Assembly: GCF_005508865.1 (NCBI RefSeq)
Contig: NZ_SCOM01000002.1
Coordinates: 62,001 to 126,000 of the forward strand
Reading direction: 5' to 3'
Source of the DNA: Pseudomonas sp. F(2018)
GTDB lineage: Bacteria > Pseudomonadota > Gammaproteobacteria > Pseudomonadales > Pseudomonadaceae
DNA length: 64,000 nucleotides
Shown here: positions 45,596 to 52,162 of the stretch, piece after piece
Layout: each line of letters starts with the position of its first letter
Numbering within the stretch: position 1 is the stretch's first letter
The notes under the pieces: generated by a model
Seen by the model: the letters and a program-made list of their open reading frames with translations, nothing else
Database searches by the model: none
Told to the model about the DNA's origin: nothing
Translations under genes and position numbers: made by a program

Positions 45596-45804
45596 TGGGC
45601 CTTCTGACCAAGATGCACTGGCCGACCACCACGCTTCTGGAGCTGCTCAATGACGCCGAGGAGAGCGACGAGGATCTGCTCGATGTGGCGCACCTGGAAC
45701 TGAACGACGGCCGCGACTATCTGGTGGCGGTGATCACCGGCCCGAAGGCCGAGAAAGCGGCCGAGCTGCTGGAGCGCCTGCGTCCCGATAGTGAGGAGGG
45801 CTGA
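45595..45804 (+). CDS. small acidic early phage protein
   Basis: 69 aa, start overlaps the DUF3164 stop by one base (TGATG). Acidic (DAEESDEDLLDVAHLELNDGRD), alpha-beta. An acidic protein of this size could be a DNA mimic, but nothing beyond charge supports that. Confidence 0.55.
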   Translation: MGLLTKMHWPTTTLLELLNDAEESDEDLLDVAHLELNDGRDYLVAVITGPKAEKAAELLERLRPDSEEG

Positions 45805-45805
45805 C

Positions 45806-46081
45806 ATGGCCAAGACCATCGCCTATTGCTTCGCCTCCGGGCATATCCAGTTCGGCTCGTCTGTGCCCGAAGGGGCCATCGGCATCGCTAGAGGCGAAGA
45901 CCAACAGGTACGCGACGTGATCGAGGTCACCGCACGCCTGTCGGTGTTCGACAACGCAACGCTGTTCGTACCTGGCGTCCCTGAAGCCGCGAGCCAGCGT
46001 GAAGGCTTGGTCGCTCTGGCTCGGTACATCCAGAGCCTGGGCGAGCGTAATGGGCCCGGCTTCCGGGCAATGGGGGCCTGA
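45806..46081 (+). CDS. small early phage protein
   Basis: 91 aa. YCFASGHIQFGSSVPEGAIGIARG is followed by a helical second half (REGLVALARYIQSLGERNG). One base after the preceding stop, in the early operon. Not recognised. Confidence 0.55.
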   Translation: MAKTIAYCFASGHIQFGSSVPEGAIGIARGEDQQVRDVIEVTARLSVFDNATLFVPGVPEAASQREGLVALARYIQSLGERNGPGFRAMGA

Positions 46082-46082
46082 C

Positions 46083-46574
46083 ATGCAACTGCATCATGAC
46101 CCCAGCACCGACCCGCAGTCTGTCACTGCCCAGGATCGGGAGCGCCAGCGTATCGCCGAAGCGACTGCAGCCTTCCTGGCCGGTGGCGGCCAGATCGAGC
46201 AGGTCGGCCACCAGATGCAGGACGCCAACCCTGCGTTTGTCATCAACCCGAGAAAGACCCCGGTCTATGCGCACCTGTTCGTCCAGCCGGAGACCGAGCC
46301 TCTGCGCGCCAAGGTTCAGCCGGTGGCCACCGTTGCCCTGGCCGAGGCCGAGATCGAGGTCGAGCAGCTCCAGGACGAGCAGCCCGCACAGCACCAGGTC
46401 GTCGAGAAGGCTCGCTGCTCTGGCCTGTCCTCGGCCCAGCTCGCGGCCCGCCTGATGGTTCAGGCCAAGCTCGGCGCCTCGCCCAAGGTGGCCGCCGAGG
46501 CTGTCGGCATTCCCGAGAAACAGGCGCGCCAGCTGGCCCGCGACTTTCGTTTCACCTTCCCCCGCCAGCGCTAG
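46083..46574 (+). CDS. early phage protein
   Basis: 163 aa from ATG 46083. A long acidic helix (AEAEIEVEQLQDEQPAQ) precedes a C-terminal HTH-like segment (ASPKVAAEAVGIPEKQARQLARDFRF). Perhaps DNA-binding. One base after the preceding stop. Confidence 0.55.
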   Translation: MQLHHDPSTDPQSVTAQDRERQRIAEATAAFLAGGGQIEQVGHQMQDANPAFVINPRKTPVYAHLFVQPETEPLRAKVQPVATVALAEAEIEVEQLQDEQPAQHQVVEKARCSGLSSAQLAARLMVQAKLGASPKVAAEAVGIPEKQARQLARDFRFTFPRQR

Positions 46575-46586
46575 GAGACCAGCACC

Positions 46587-46832
46587 ATGGCCAAACACAC
46601 CATCACCGTCAGCGATATGGACGGTGGTATCTCCATCCGAGTCGAAGGCGATGGCGCCCTGGAAAGCACAGCAGCCGGGCGTGTCGTCAAGGCGCTGACC
46701 GAAGTCGCCGGTCGCGTAGTTGCTGCGGTCAGCGCGCTCCAGGTCGGCGAATGCCCCTGCTCGAAATGCCAAGCCAGGCGCGAAGCCGAGGCTAAGGCAA
46801 ACCCCACCGAATCCAAACCCACCCTGCACTAA
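46587..46832 (+). CDS. small early phage protein with CxCxxC
   Basis: 81 aa; AGGAG precedes the start. ISIRVEGDGALESTAAGRVVKALTEVAGRVV is alpha-beta; the tail has GECPCSKCQARREAEAKA, a possible metal site. Not recognised. Confidence 0.55.
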   Translation: MAKHTITVSDMDGGISIRVEGDGALESTAAGRVVKALTEVAGRVVAAVSALQVGECPCSKCQARREAEAKANPTESKPTLH

Positions 46833-46847
46833 GCGAGGAGCAACACC

Positions 46848-47141
46848 ATGAGTCTCACCAAACAAGCCCTGATCGACACCATCACCCAGGAGCTGGGCGT
46901 CAGCGGAACCGTAATCAGCAAGACCCAGGTGGATGCAGTGCTTAGCCGCCTGTCCACCGTGGCCGCCCGCACCCTGCGGGACGGCGGCGAAGTACCGCTG
47001 CCAGGGCTCGGCAAGCTGAAGGCCAGCCATCGTGCTGCCCGCACCGGCCGCAACCCCGCCAACGGCCAACCCATCCAGATCCCGGCCAAGACCACCGCCA
47101 AGCTGGTGGTCGGCAAGGCGCTGGAGGACGCCCTCAACTAA
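46848..47141 (+). CDS. HU family DNA-binding protein
   Basis: 97 aa, the HU length. LTKQALIDTITQELG, LPGLGKLKASHRAARTGRNPANGQPIQIPAKTTAKLVVGKALED contain the beta-arm RxGRNPxxGxxIxIPA. A phage-encoded nucleoid protein; it could substitute for host HU/IHF in transpososome assembly. Its TAA stop is directly followed by hammerhead ribozyme 1. Confidence 0.9.
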   Translation: MSLTKQALIDTITQELGVSGTVISKTQVDAVLSRLSTVAARTLRDGGEVPLPGLGKLKASHRAARTGRNPANGQPIQIPAKTTAKLVVGKALEDALN

Positions 47142-47208
47142 GCGAAACCGCCCTGGCCTGGCCAGGGCTGGTCTGCCCAGCGTGGTGGCTGGGTACTGAT
47201 GAGCAGCC
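47142..47208 (+). ncRNA. type II hammerhead ribozyme 1
   Basis: Core in type II order: GC-GAAA (47142-47147), stem III 47147-47172, UC with cleavage expected after C47173, stem I 47174-47181/47188-47195 with loop GTGGTG, and CUGAUGA (47196-47202) followed by GC. Stem III is A-U, C-G, C-G, a bulged U, then eight pairs closing a short loop; stem I is eight pairs with the required U-A next to CUGAUGA. Stem II is only GC/GC; loop I GGU could pair with GCC 47206-47208. It fills the gap between the HU stop and the DUF2786 start. Confidence 0.85.
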
Positions 47209-47217
47209 GAGGACTAC

Positions 47218-47889
47218 ATGGATCACAAGAAGGCCCTGGAAAAGATCAAGAAATGCCTGCGCCTGGCCAGCAGCAGCAACCCGCACGAAGCCGCCGCCGC
47301 GTTGCGTCAGGCCCGTGCCCTGATGGAGAAGTACCAGGTCGACCAGGTCGACGTGGAAATCGCCGATGTCGAAGAACACGGCGCCCGCAGTGGCTCGAAG
47401 ATCAACCCTGTGAAATGGGAGTCTCAGTTGGCCAGCACCGTGGCCAGGGCCTACTCCTGCCGCTTGATCTTCATGGCCGGCATTGGTGACTGGCGCTTCA
47501 TCGGCGAGATGGCAGAGGTCGCCAGCTACGCCATGACGGTTCTGCTGCGCCAGGTTCGCCAGGCACGCCGCGAGTACATCGCCGAGAACCTGAAGCGGTG
47601 CAAGCCAGCAACCAAGACCAAGCGTGCCGACGTGTTCTGCGATGCCTGGGTGTGGGCTGTGCACAGCAAGGTGCTGGAGTTTGCCGGTGCCAAGCCATCG
47701 CAGGCCGTCGAGGCCTATGTCGCCAAAAACCACCCTGAACTGGTGAGCGGCACGTCGGTGGATCGCAACGCCAAGAGCAACCCACTGAGTCGCCGCAGCC
47801 TGAACGATGCCGCCGCAGGGATCGATGCAGCCAGCGGTGTGCGCCTCAACCACGGCGTGGCCGGCCAGGAGCAACTGGCCCTGAGCTAA
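47218..47889 (+). CDS. DUF2786 domain protein bracketed by ribozymes
   Basis: 223 aa. ALEKIKKCLRLASSSNPHEAAAALRQARALMEKYQ is the DUF2786 helical motif, followed by a DUF7168-like region (SQLASTVARAYSCRLIFMAGIGDWRFIGEMAEVASYAMTVL). DUF2786 proteins occur often in phages and plasmids, function unknown. GAGG at 47209-47212 is the likely ribosome site. Predicted ribozyme cleavages at 47173/47174 and 47921/47922 would release its mRNA alone. Confidence 0.85.
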   Translation: MDHKKALEKIKKCLRLASSSNPHEAAAALRQARALMEKYQVDQVDVEIADVEEHGARSGSKINPVKWESQLASTVARAYSCRLIFMAGIGDWRFIGEMAEVASYAMTVLLRQVRQARREYIAENLKRCKPATKTKRADVFCDAWVWAVHSKVLEFAGAKPSQAVEAYVAKNHPELVSGTSVDRNAKSNPLSRRSLNDAAAGIDAASGVRLNHGVAGQEQLALS

Positions 47890-47956
47890 GCGAAACCTAG
47901 CCCCGCCTCGGGGCGATGGTCTGCCGGGCGTGGTAGCCCGGTACTGATGAGCAGCC
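47890..47956 (+). ncRNA. type II hammerhead ribozyme 2
   Basis: Same architecture and spacing as copy 1: GC-GAAA (47890-47895), 26-base stem III 47895-47920, cleavage expected after C47921, stem I 47922-47929/47936-47943 with loop GTGGTA, CUGAUGA (47944-47950), GC, then AGCC. Stem I differs from copy 1 at two pairs with compensation on both sides (A-U to G-C and C-G to G-C). Stem III keeps three base pairs, an internal loop, and a G-C-rich distal helix. The next start codon is 4 bases downstream. Confidence 0.85.
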
Positions 47957-47960
47957 ATAC

Positions 47961-48242
47961 ATGAGCACGAAAGAACGCACCGACCGTATCCGCCAGCAGG
48001 ACACCAAGCGCCAGCAGAACAAGCGCGACCGTGATGCCGCGCATGCTGAGCGGGTCGGCGCCGAGAAAACCAAGATCACCACCTACCGTGGCACCCGCGC
48101 CGACCTGGAGCTGATGCAGCAGGTCGGCGGCTTCGAGGAGCGCGACGAGGTGATCACCCTGGCTATCCGCTACATGGCGGGCCTGGCTCGGCGTGACCCT
48201 GCTGCCTTCCTGGCCGCCATGGACCCGAGGAACCCAGCATGA
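47961..48242 (+). CDS. small basic early phage protein
   Basis: 93 aa. The first 40 residues are a charged helix (RTDRIRQQDTKRQQNKRDRDAAHAERVGAEKTK). The rest, TTYRGTRADLELMQQVGGFEERDEVITLAIRYMAGLA, looks like a ribbon-helix-helix domain. A DNA- or RNA-binding role is plausible. It begins right after ribozyme 2, without an evident Shine-Dalgarno outside the ribozyme. Confidence 0.6.
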   Translation: MSTKERTDRIRQQDTKRQQNKRDRDAAHAERVGAEKTKITTYRGTRADLELMQQVGGFEERDEVITLAIRYMAGLARRDPAAFLAAMDPRNPA

Positions 48243-48661
48243 GCAGCGCCGGCCTGAAGAAGATCCACATCGCCCGCCGCGACCTGGGCCTGGACGATGA
48301 CGTATACCGCTCGATCCTGGCCCGCGTGGCCGGCGTGCGGTCGTCCAAAGAGCTGACCCCGCGCCAGATCGGGCGTGTGTTGGCCGAGTTTGAGCGCCTG
48401 GGCTGGGAGCCGAAGCCCTCGGCCAAGCCTGCAGCCAAGCGCACCGGCCGATCTGCTCCGAGCCCATCCGAAGCGCGCCAGGCCCTGGTCGGCAAGATCG
48501 AGGCGCAGCTCGCCGAGGCTGGCCGCCCGTGGGAGTACGCCGACGGCATGGCCCGGCGCATGTTCAAGGTCGAGCGCGTCGAGTGGTGCGATCCGGATCA
48601 GCTGCGCCGCCTGGTGGCGGCCCTGGCCTACGATGCCAAGCGCAAAGGGAGAACCGTATGA
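48239..48661 (+). CDS. GemA / gp16 family protein
   Basis: 140 aa; start overlaps the previous stop (ATGA). KIHIARRDLGLDDDVYRSILARVAGVRSSKELTPRQIGRVLAEFERLGW is the Mu gp16 (GemA, DUF1018) signature, with YADGMARRMF in the second half. In Mu, GemA modulates host gene expression and DNA supercoiling. Confidence 0.9.
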   Translation: MSSAGLKKIHIARRDLGLDDDVYRSILARVAGVRSSKELTPRQIGRVLAEFERLGWEPKPSAKPAAKRTGRSAPSPSEARQALVGKIEAQLAEAGRPWEYADGMARRMFKVERVEWCDPDQLRRLVAALAYDAKRKGRTV

Positions 48662-49059
48662 GCGATCGCGACCTGTTTGGTGATGATGTCCCGGACGATG
48701 CCCTGGAGCACATGATGTCGCCCGAGGTGCGCGCCAAGTGGCCGAAGGCGCTGGCCAACCTGGTGGACGTGGTCGAGGCCGCCCACCGCCGGGCTGGCGA
48801 CGACCAGGATCTGGCCAGGGATCGTGCTTTCATCACCGTGCGCGCCCTGTCGCGGTATGCCGGCGGTCGCCAGCTGTACATGCCCAAGGGTGATGTCCTG
48901 GAGCGCGCCCTGCGCGATCGTGAGATCTGGGAACGGCACCGGGGCAACAACGTCGACGACCTGGCCGAGGCCTATGGGCTGACCGTGGTGCAGGTCTACT
49001 CGATCTTGGCCGAGCAACGCGCCCTACATCGGCAGCGCATGCAGCCGTCACTGTTCTAG
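48658..49059 (+). CDS. mor: Mor middle-operon transcription activator
   Basis: 133 aa; start overlaps the GemA stop. The C-terminal Mor/C helix-turn-helix RDREIWERHRGNNVDDLAEAYGLTVVQVYSILAEQR is clear, and the N-terminal half is the dimerisation region. Mor activates the middle promoter together with host RNA polymerase; no separate C gene is in the window, so it may also drive late genes. A terminator follows. Confidence 0.9.
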   Translation: MSDRDLFGDDVPDDALEHMMSPEVRAKWPKALANLVDVVEAAHRRAGDDQDLARDRAFITVRALSRYAGGRQLYMPKGDVLERALRDREIWERHRGNNVDDLAEAYGLTVVQVYSILAEQRALHRQRMQPSLF

Positions 49060-49118
49060 AGCAAAAGGCTTTACAGGCGCCATCAAGGCGCGTTGAATGA
49101 TGCAGCTCTAACCCTCTA

Positions 49119-49143
49119 AACCCGCCGCCTGGCGGGTTTTTCA
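49119..49143 (+). terminator. early-operon terminator
   Basis: Stem AACCCGCC / GGCGGGTT (49119-49126 with 49131-49138), loop GCCT, then TTTTTC. Ends the early transcript after mor. Confidence 0.88.
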
Positions 49144-49215
49144 TTAAGGGGCTTTAGTCCCGAGGAAATCACGCCGGCTCTTAGTCTCAACGCTCATTCC
49201 ACATGAGCCCGAGCC
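49143..49215 (+). promoter_or_regulatory. candidate Mor-dependent middle promoter
   Basis: Lies between the early terminator and the lysis group. ATTAAG (49143-49148) and GCTTTAGTCCC (49151-49161) recur together upstream of gpI (57228, 57240); GGGgCTttAGtCCC is an imperfect dyad. There is no good -35, as expected for a Mor-activated promoter. Activator binding is inferred. Confidence 0.45.
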
Positions 49216-49539
49216 GTGTCCGTCAGCCATCCCGTAGCCCCCCGCGACTATGCGGCCGCCATCCTGGCGGAGCCGGATCGCGAGCGCCGCAAGTCCCTCC
49301 TGGAGCGCTGCCCATCCCAGTGGCGGGATCAGGTGCGCGAGCTAGTCGAAAGTGCCTTCCAGAAGGCCCAGGCCTACCGCCAGTACATCCAGGGCAAGCG
49401 CACCGCCGCCAATCAGAAGCCCCCGGCCGCCCCGCGCCGGGAGGACATGCCCAACGTCCTCGATCACCGCAAAAGCGCCCCGGAGGTCGGCAACGGTCAC
49501 TTGGCCAAGCTGCGAGCATCGATCAAGGGGGGCGCATGA
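49216..49539 (+). CDS. small phage protein at the head of the lysis group
   Basis: 107 aa from GTG 49216. DYAAAILAEPDRERRKSLLERCPSQWRDQVRELVESAFQKAQAYRQYIQ is all helical; the C-terminal half is basic and Pro-rich. The start overlaps nothing; its stop overlaps the endolysin ATG. Not recognised. Confidence 0.55.
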   Translation: MSVSHPVAPRDYAAAILAEPDRERRKSLLERCPSQWRDQVRELVESAFQKAQAYRQYIQGKRTAANQKPPAAPRREDMPNVLDHRKSAPEVGNGHLAKLRASIKGGA

Positions 49540-50072
49540 GCCTGCGCGCCCGTATCGCCGCCGGCACCCTGGTGCTGGCCAGCGGCACGCTGCTGGCCTT
49601 CCTCGGCACCTGGGAGGGTGAAGGCCAGAACAGGGTCTACGCCGACAAGCTGGCCCGTGGCCTGCCCACTGTCTGCAAGGGCATCACCAAGTACACCAGC
49701 CCATATCCGCTGGTGGTCGGTGACTACTGGTCGGACGAGCGCTGCGAGGAAGTCGAGCGCCTGGTCGTCAGCCAGGGCCAGCTGGAGCTGGCGGACTGCA
49801 TCGACAACCAAGGCATCACCCAGGACACCTTTGACGCCCTGAGCAGCCATGGCCATGCCTTCGGCAACCCCAGAACCTGCGCCAGCCGTGCGGTGGGCCT
49901 GATCAACCAGGGTCGCGTCGCCGAGGGCTGCAAGGCCCTGGCCTGGGCGGCCGACGGCAAGACGCCGGTTTGGGCCTATGTCACCGATGCCAAGGGGCGT
50001 CGGGTCTTCGTGCGAGGTTTGCACTATCGGCGCCTGGACGAGATGAGGCTTTGCCTGGAGGGGCTGAAGTGA
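49536..50072 (+). CDS. SAR endolysin, GH24 lysozyme-like
   Basis: 178 aa from ATG 49536. N-terminal Gly/Ala-rich hydrophobic segment (residues 7-24) is a signal-anchor-release sequence. Just after it WEGEGQNRVYADKLARGLPTVCKG contains the lysozyme Glu (27 or 29), Asp37 and Thr45. Six Cys are present, as in many SAR endolysins that are activated by disulfide exchange. Degrades peptidoglycan at lysis. Confidence 0.85.
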   Translation: MSLRARIAAGTLVLASGTLLAFLGTWEGEGQNRVYADKLARGLPTVCKGITKYTSPYPLVVGDYWSDERCEEVERLVVSQGQLELADCIDNQGITQDTFDALSSHGHAFGNPRTCASRAVGLINQGRVAEGCKALAWAADGKTPVWAYVTDAKGRRVFVRGLHYRRLDEMRLCLEGLK

Positions 50073-50314
50073 TCGGTTACACCACTGCGAAGATGGCCAA
50101 GGCCCTCGGCTGCACGCACCACGGCAGCTACTACGGCATCCCGATCTGGATGGGCGACATCGACAGCGAGGCGCCCCTGGTGTTTGCCAAGTGGGCGCCG
50201 CTGGATCTGCTGATGCTGGTTTTCTCCTGGATCGAGGGCCTGCTGTTTCCCCTGGTTCACGGGCCGGAAGCCCAGCCGATGTTCATGTTCAAGGTCGGGA
50301 GCGAGATCGAATGA
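50069..50314 (+). CDS. holin-like small membrane protein
   Basis: 81 aa from GTG 50069, overlapping the endolysin stop (GTGA). The second half is hydrophobic (APLDLLMLVFSWIEGLLFPLV, residues 43-63). Location between endolysin and spanin suggests a holin or pinholin-like role; only one membrane segment is evident, so it may rather be an accessory. Confidence 0.5.
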   Translation: MIGYTTAKMAKALGCTHHGSYYGIPIWMGDIDSEAPLVFAKWAPLDLLMLVFSWIEGLLFPLVHGPEAQPMFMFKVGSEIE

Positions 50315-50949
50315 ATTGGCTCGACACCCTGCGCAAGCTGCTGCCGCTGGCCTTGCTCGTTGCCCTGCTCCTGGCTTGGTACCTGCTGATCGAGTCCTGG
50401 AAGGCCACGGCCTATGACCAGGGCTATAGCAAGGCCGCCGACGAAGGCGCCCTGGCCCTGGAGCAACTGCGCGGCGAGCACCGCCAGCTGGAACTGGAGC
50501 GCGCCCGAGCCGCCGAGGCCAGTGCCAAAGCTGCCGCCAAGCGCCTGCAGGAAGAACAAGCCCGCAACGATCAGCTGGCCAGCCAGTTGGCCGACCAGCA
50601 ACGCACTCACCGCCAAACCACCGACCGACTCTCTGGGGAGATAGCCCGTGTCAATGACCTCTACCGCAAGGCGCTCGACGCTGAGCCTGAGCCTCTGCCT
50701 GCTTGCGTGTTCACTCGCGGTTTTGTCCGGGTGTGGGACGAAGCCACCGGAGCCCGAACCGCAGTGCCCGAAGCCGCAGATCCCGGCCGAGCTGCTGCGC
50801 AAGGCACCGAAGGTCGAGCCGTTGACCAGCTCGACTCAGGGCTCAGTCAGAACGCTGTCCTGGCCCACCACGTCCGCTATGCCGAACAGTGCCGCAACGT
50901 GGCCGACCAGCTGGACGCTCTGATCGACGCCGTACAGGAGAAACAATGA
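50311..50949 (+). CDS. Rz-like i-spanin
   Basis: 212 aa; start overlaps the previous stop (ATGA). One N-terminal membrane segment (8-27), followed by a long periplasmic coiled coil (residues 50-110, LEQLRGEHRQLELERARAAEASAKAAAKRLQEEQARND). It is the inner-membrane spanin subunit that works with Rz1 to break the outer membrane. Confidence 0.85.
   Translation: MNWLDTLRKLLPLALLVALLLAWYLLIESWKATAYDQGYSKAADEGALALEQLRGEHRQLELERARAAEASAKAAAKRLQEEQARNDQLASQLADQQRTHRQTTDRLSGEIARVNDLYRKALDAEPEPLPACVFTRGFVRVWDEATGARTAVPEAADPGRAAAQGTEGRAVDQLDSGLSQNAVLAHHVRYAEQCRNVADQLDALIDAVQEKQ
50648..50923 (+). CDS. Rz1-like o-spanin lipoprotein, embedded in Rz
   Basis: 91 aa in the +1 frame inside the Rz gene, from GTG 50648 (GGGGAG 6 bases upstream) or ATG 50654. 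LLACSLAVLSGC is a lipobox with Cys at about residue 29, and the mature part opens GTKPPEPEPQCPKPQIP, proline-rich as in Rz1. Nested Rz/Rz1 is a standard phage arrangement. Confidence 0.85.
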   Translation: MSMTSTARRSTLSLSLCLLACSLAVLSGCGTKPPEPEPQCPKPQIPAELLRKAPKVEPLTSSTQGSVRTLSWPTTSAMPNSAATWPTSWTL

Positions 50950-51335
50950 TGCCTATGGAGTTCGGCGAGCTGATCGGCTGGGCCATTTCCCTGCTTTCGA
51001 TCTTCACCACCGTGGTCTTCGGGCTGGTCAAGCTGCTGCTGGCCCAGTTCGAGAAGCGCCTCGGCGAGCGTTTCGCCGCCCAGGACGAGGCCCGCAAGGC
51101 AGCCACCAAGCACTGGGAAGAGAGCTTCGCCAAGGTGCTGGATCGCCAGGAAAAGGACGCCCAGGCCCTGGCGCAGCTGGAGCGCAGCTTCCTGAAGTTC
51201 CAGGCCGAGCTGCCCGTCAACTACGTCCGCCGCGAAGACTGGGTGCGCGGGCAATCCGTGATCGAGGCCAAGCTCGATGGCTTGGCCCTGAAGTTCGAGA
51301 ACATTCTGCTGAAAGGTGCCCGTAATGAACCTTGA
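50946..51335 (+). CDS. DUF2730 family phage protein
   Basis: 129 aa; ATG overlaps the Rz stop (ATGA). One membrane segment (9-30) then a coiled coil (FEKRLGERFAAQDEARKAATKHWEESFAKVLDRQEKDAQALAQLE), matching the DUF2730 type found upstream of gp27 in Mu-like phages. Role unknown, perhaps lysis-related. Confidence 0.7.
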   Translation: MMPMEFGELIGWAISLLSIFTTVVFGLVKLLLAQFEKRLGERFAAQDEARKAATKHWEESFAKVLDRQEKDAQALAQLERSFLKFQAELPVNYVRREDWVRGQSVIEAKLDGLALKFENILLKGARNEP

Positions 51336-51642
51336 CCCCGCAAAAGCCCGGCGCGAGACCCTGCGCTGGTTCATCCTGCTGACCCTCAACACCTCCCGCC
51401 CGGTCGATCCCCACGAGGCCGTGGTGCTGTCGACCATCCAGGGCGTGCTGCCTGACCTGACCCAGCTGGAGCTGCGCCGCGAGATGGACTACCTGGCCGA
51501 CCGCAGCCTGGTGACCCTCAAGAAAGAGCCGAGCGGCGTGTGGATCTGCGGCCTGACCCACTATGGCGTCGATATCGCCGAGTACACCGTGGACTGCCGC
51601 CCCGGCATCGCCCGCCCGGAAAAGTACTGGGCAGGTAGCTGA
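51325..51642 (+). CDS. small phage winged-helix-like protein
   Basis: 105 aa from ATG 51325. LRWFILLTLNTSRPVDPHEAVVLSTIQGVLPDLTQLELRREMDYLADRSLVTLKKEPSGVWICGLTHYGVDIAEYT resembles a winged helix, with the beta-wing at the end. In Mu-like phages a gene of this type (gp26-like) sits before gp27. Role unknown. Confidence 0.7.
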   Translation: MNLDPAKARRETLRWFILLTLNTSRPVDPHEAVVLSTIQGVLPDLTQLELRREMDYLADRSLVTLKKEPSGVWICGLTHYGVDIAEYTVDCRPGIARPEKYWAGS

Positions 51643-51643
51643 C

Positions 51644-52162
51644 ATGCCGCCGCGCAGCAAGGTGGCGCAACTGCCGCCCCAGGTTAAAACCTGGCTCGAC
51701 CAGGCGCTGGTGGAGTCCAACTTTTCCGGCTATGAGCTGCTGTCTGCCGAGCTGGCCGAGCGTGGCTACAGCATCGGCAAGTCGGCGCTGCACAGCTACG
51801 GTCAGACCTTCGAGGAGCGCCTGTCGGCCCTGAAAATGGCTAGCGAACAGGCCAAGGCTGTGGTCGCAGCCGCGCCCGACGATGACGGCACCGTCAACGA
51901 AGCTCTGGTGCGGCTGACCCAGGAGCGCCTGCTGACGCTGCTCGTTTCCTCCGATGGCAAGCTCGATCTCAGCAAGATCGGCAAGACCGTGGCCGAACTG
52001 GTGAAGGCGTCGGTGACGCAGAAGAAGTTCGCCGCCGAGGCGGCAGCCCGTCGCGCGGCCCTGCAGGAAGCGGCCAGCGTGGCCGAAGGCGCCATGGCCA
52101 GCCAGGGCATGAGCCAGGAAGCGATCGACGCGATCAAGCGCGACATCCTGGGGATCGCCTGA
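51644..52162 (+). CDS. gp27-like DUF3486 protein (terminase small-subunit type)
   Basis: 172 aa. PRSKVAQLPPQVKTWLDQALVESNFSGYELLSAELAERGYSIGKSALHSYGQTFEERL is the DUF3486/Mu gp27 N-terminus with an HTH. It precedes the gp28 gene directly and is taken as the packaging recognition subunit. Confidence 0.88.
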   Translation: MPPRSKVAQLPPQVKTWLDQALVESNFSGYELLSAELAERGYSIGKSALHSYGQTFEERLSALKMASEQAKAVVAAAPDDDGTVNEALVRLTQERLLTLLVSSDGKLDLSKIGKTVAELVKASVTQKKFAAEAAARRAALQEAASVAEGAMASQGMSQEAIDAIKRDILGIA

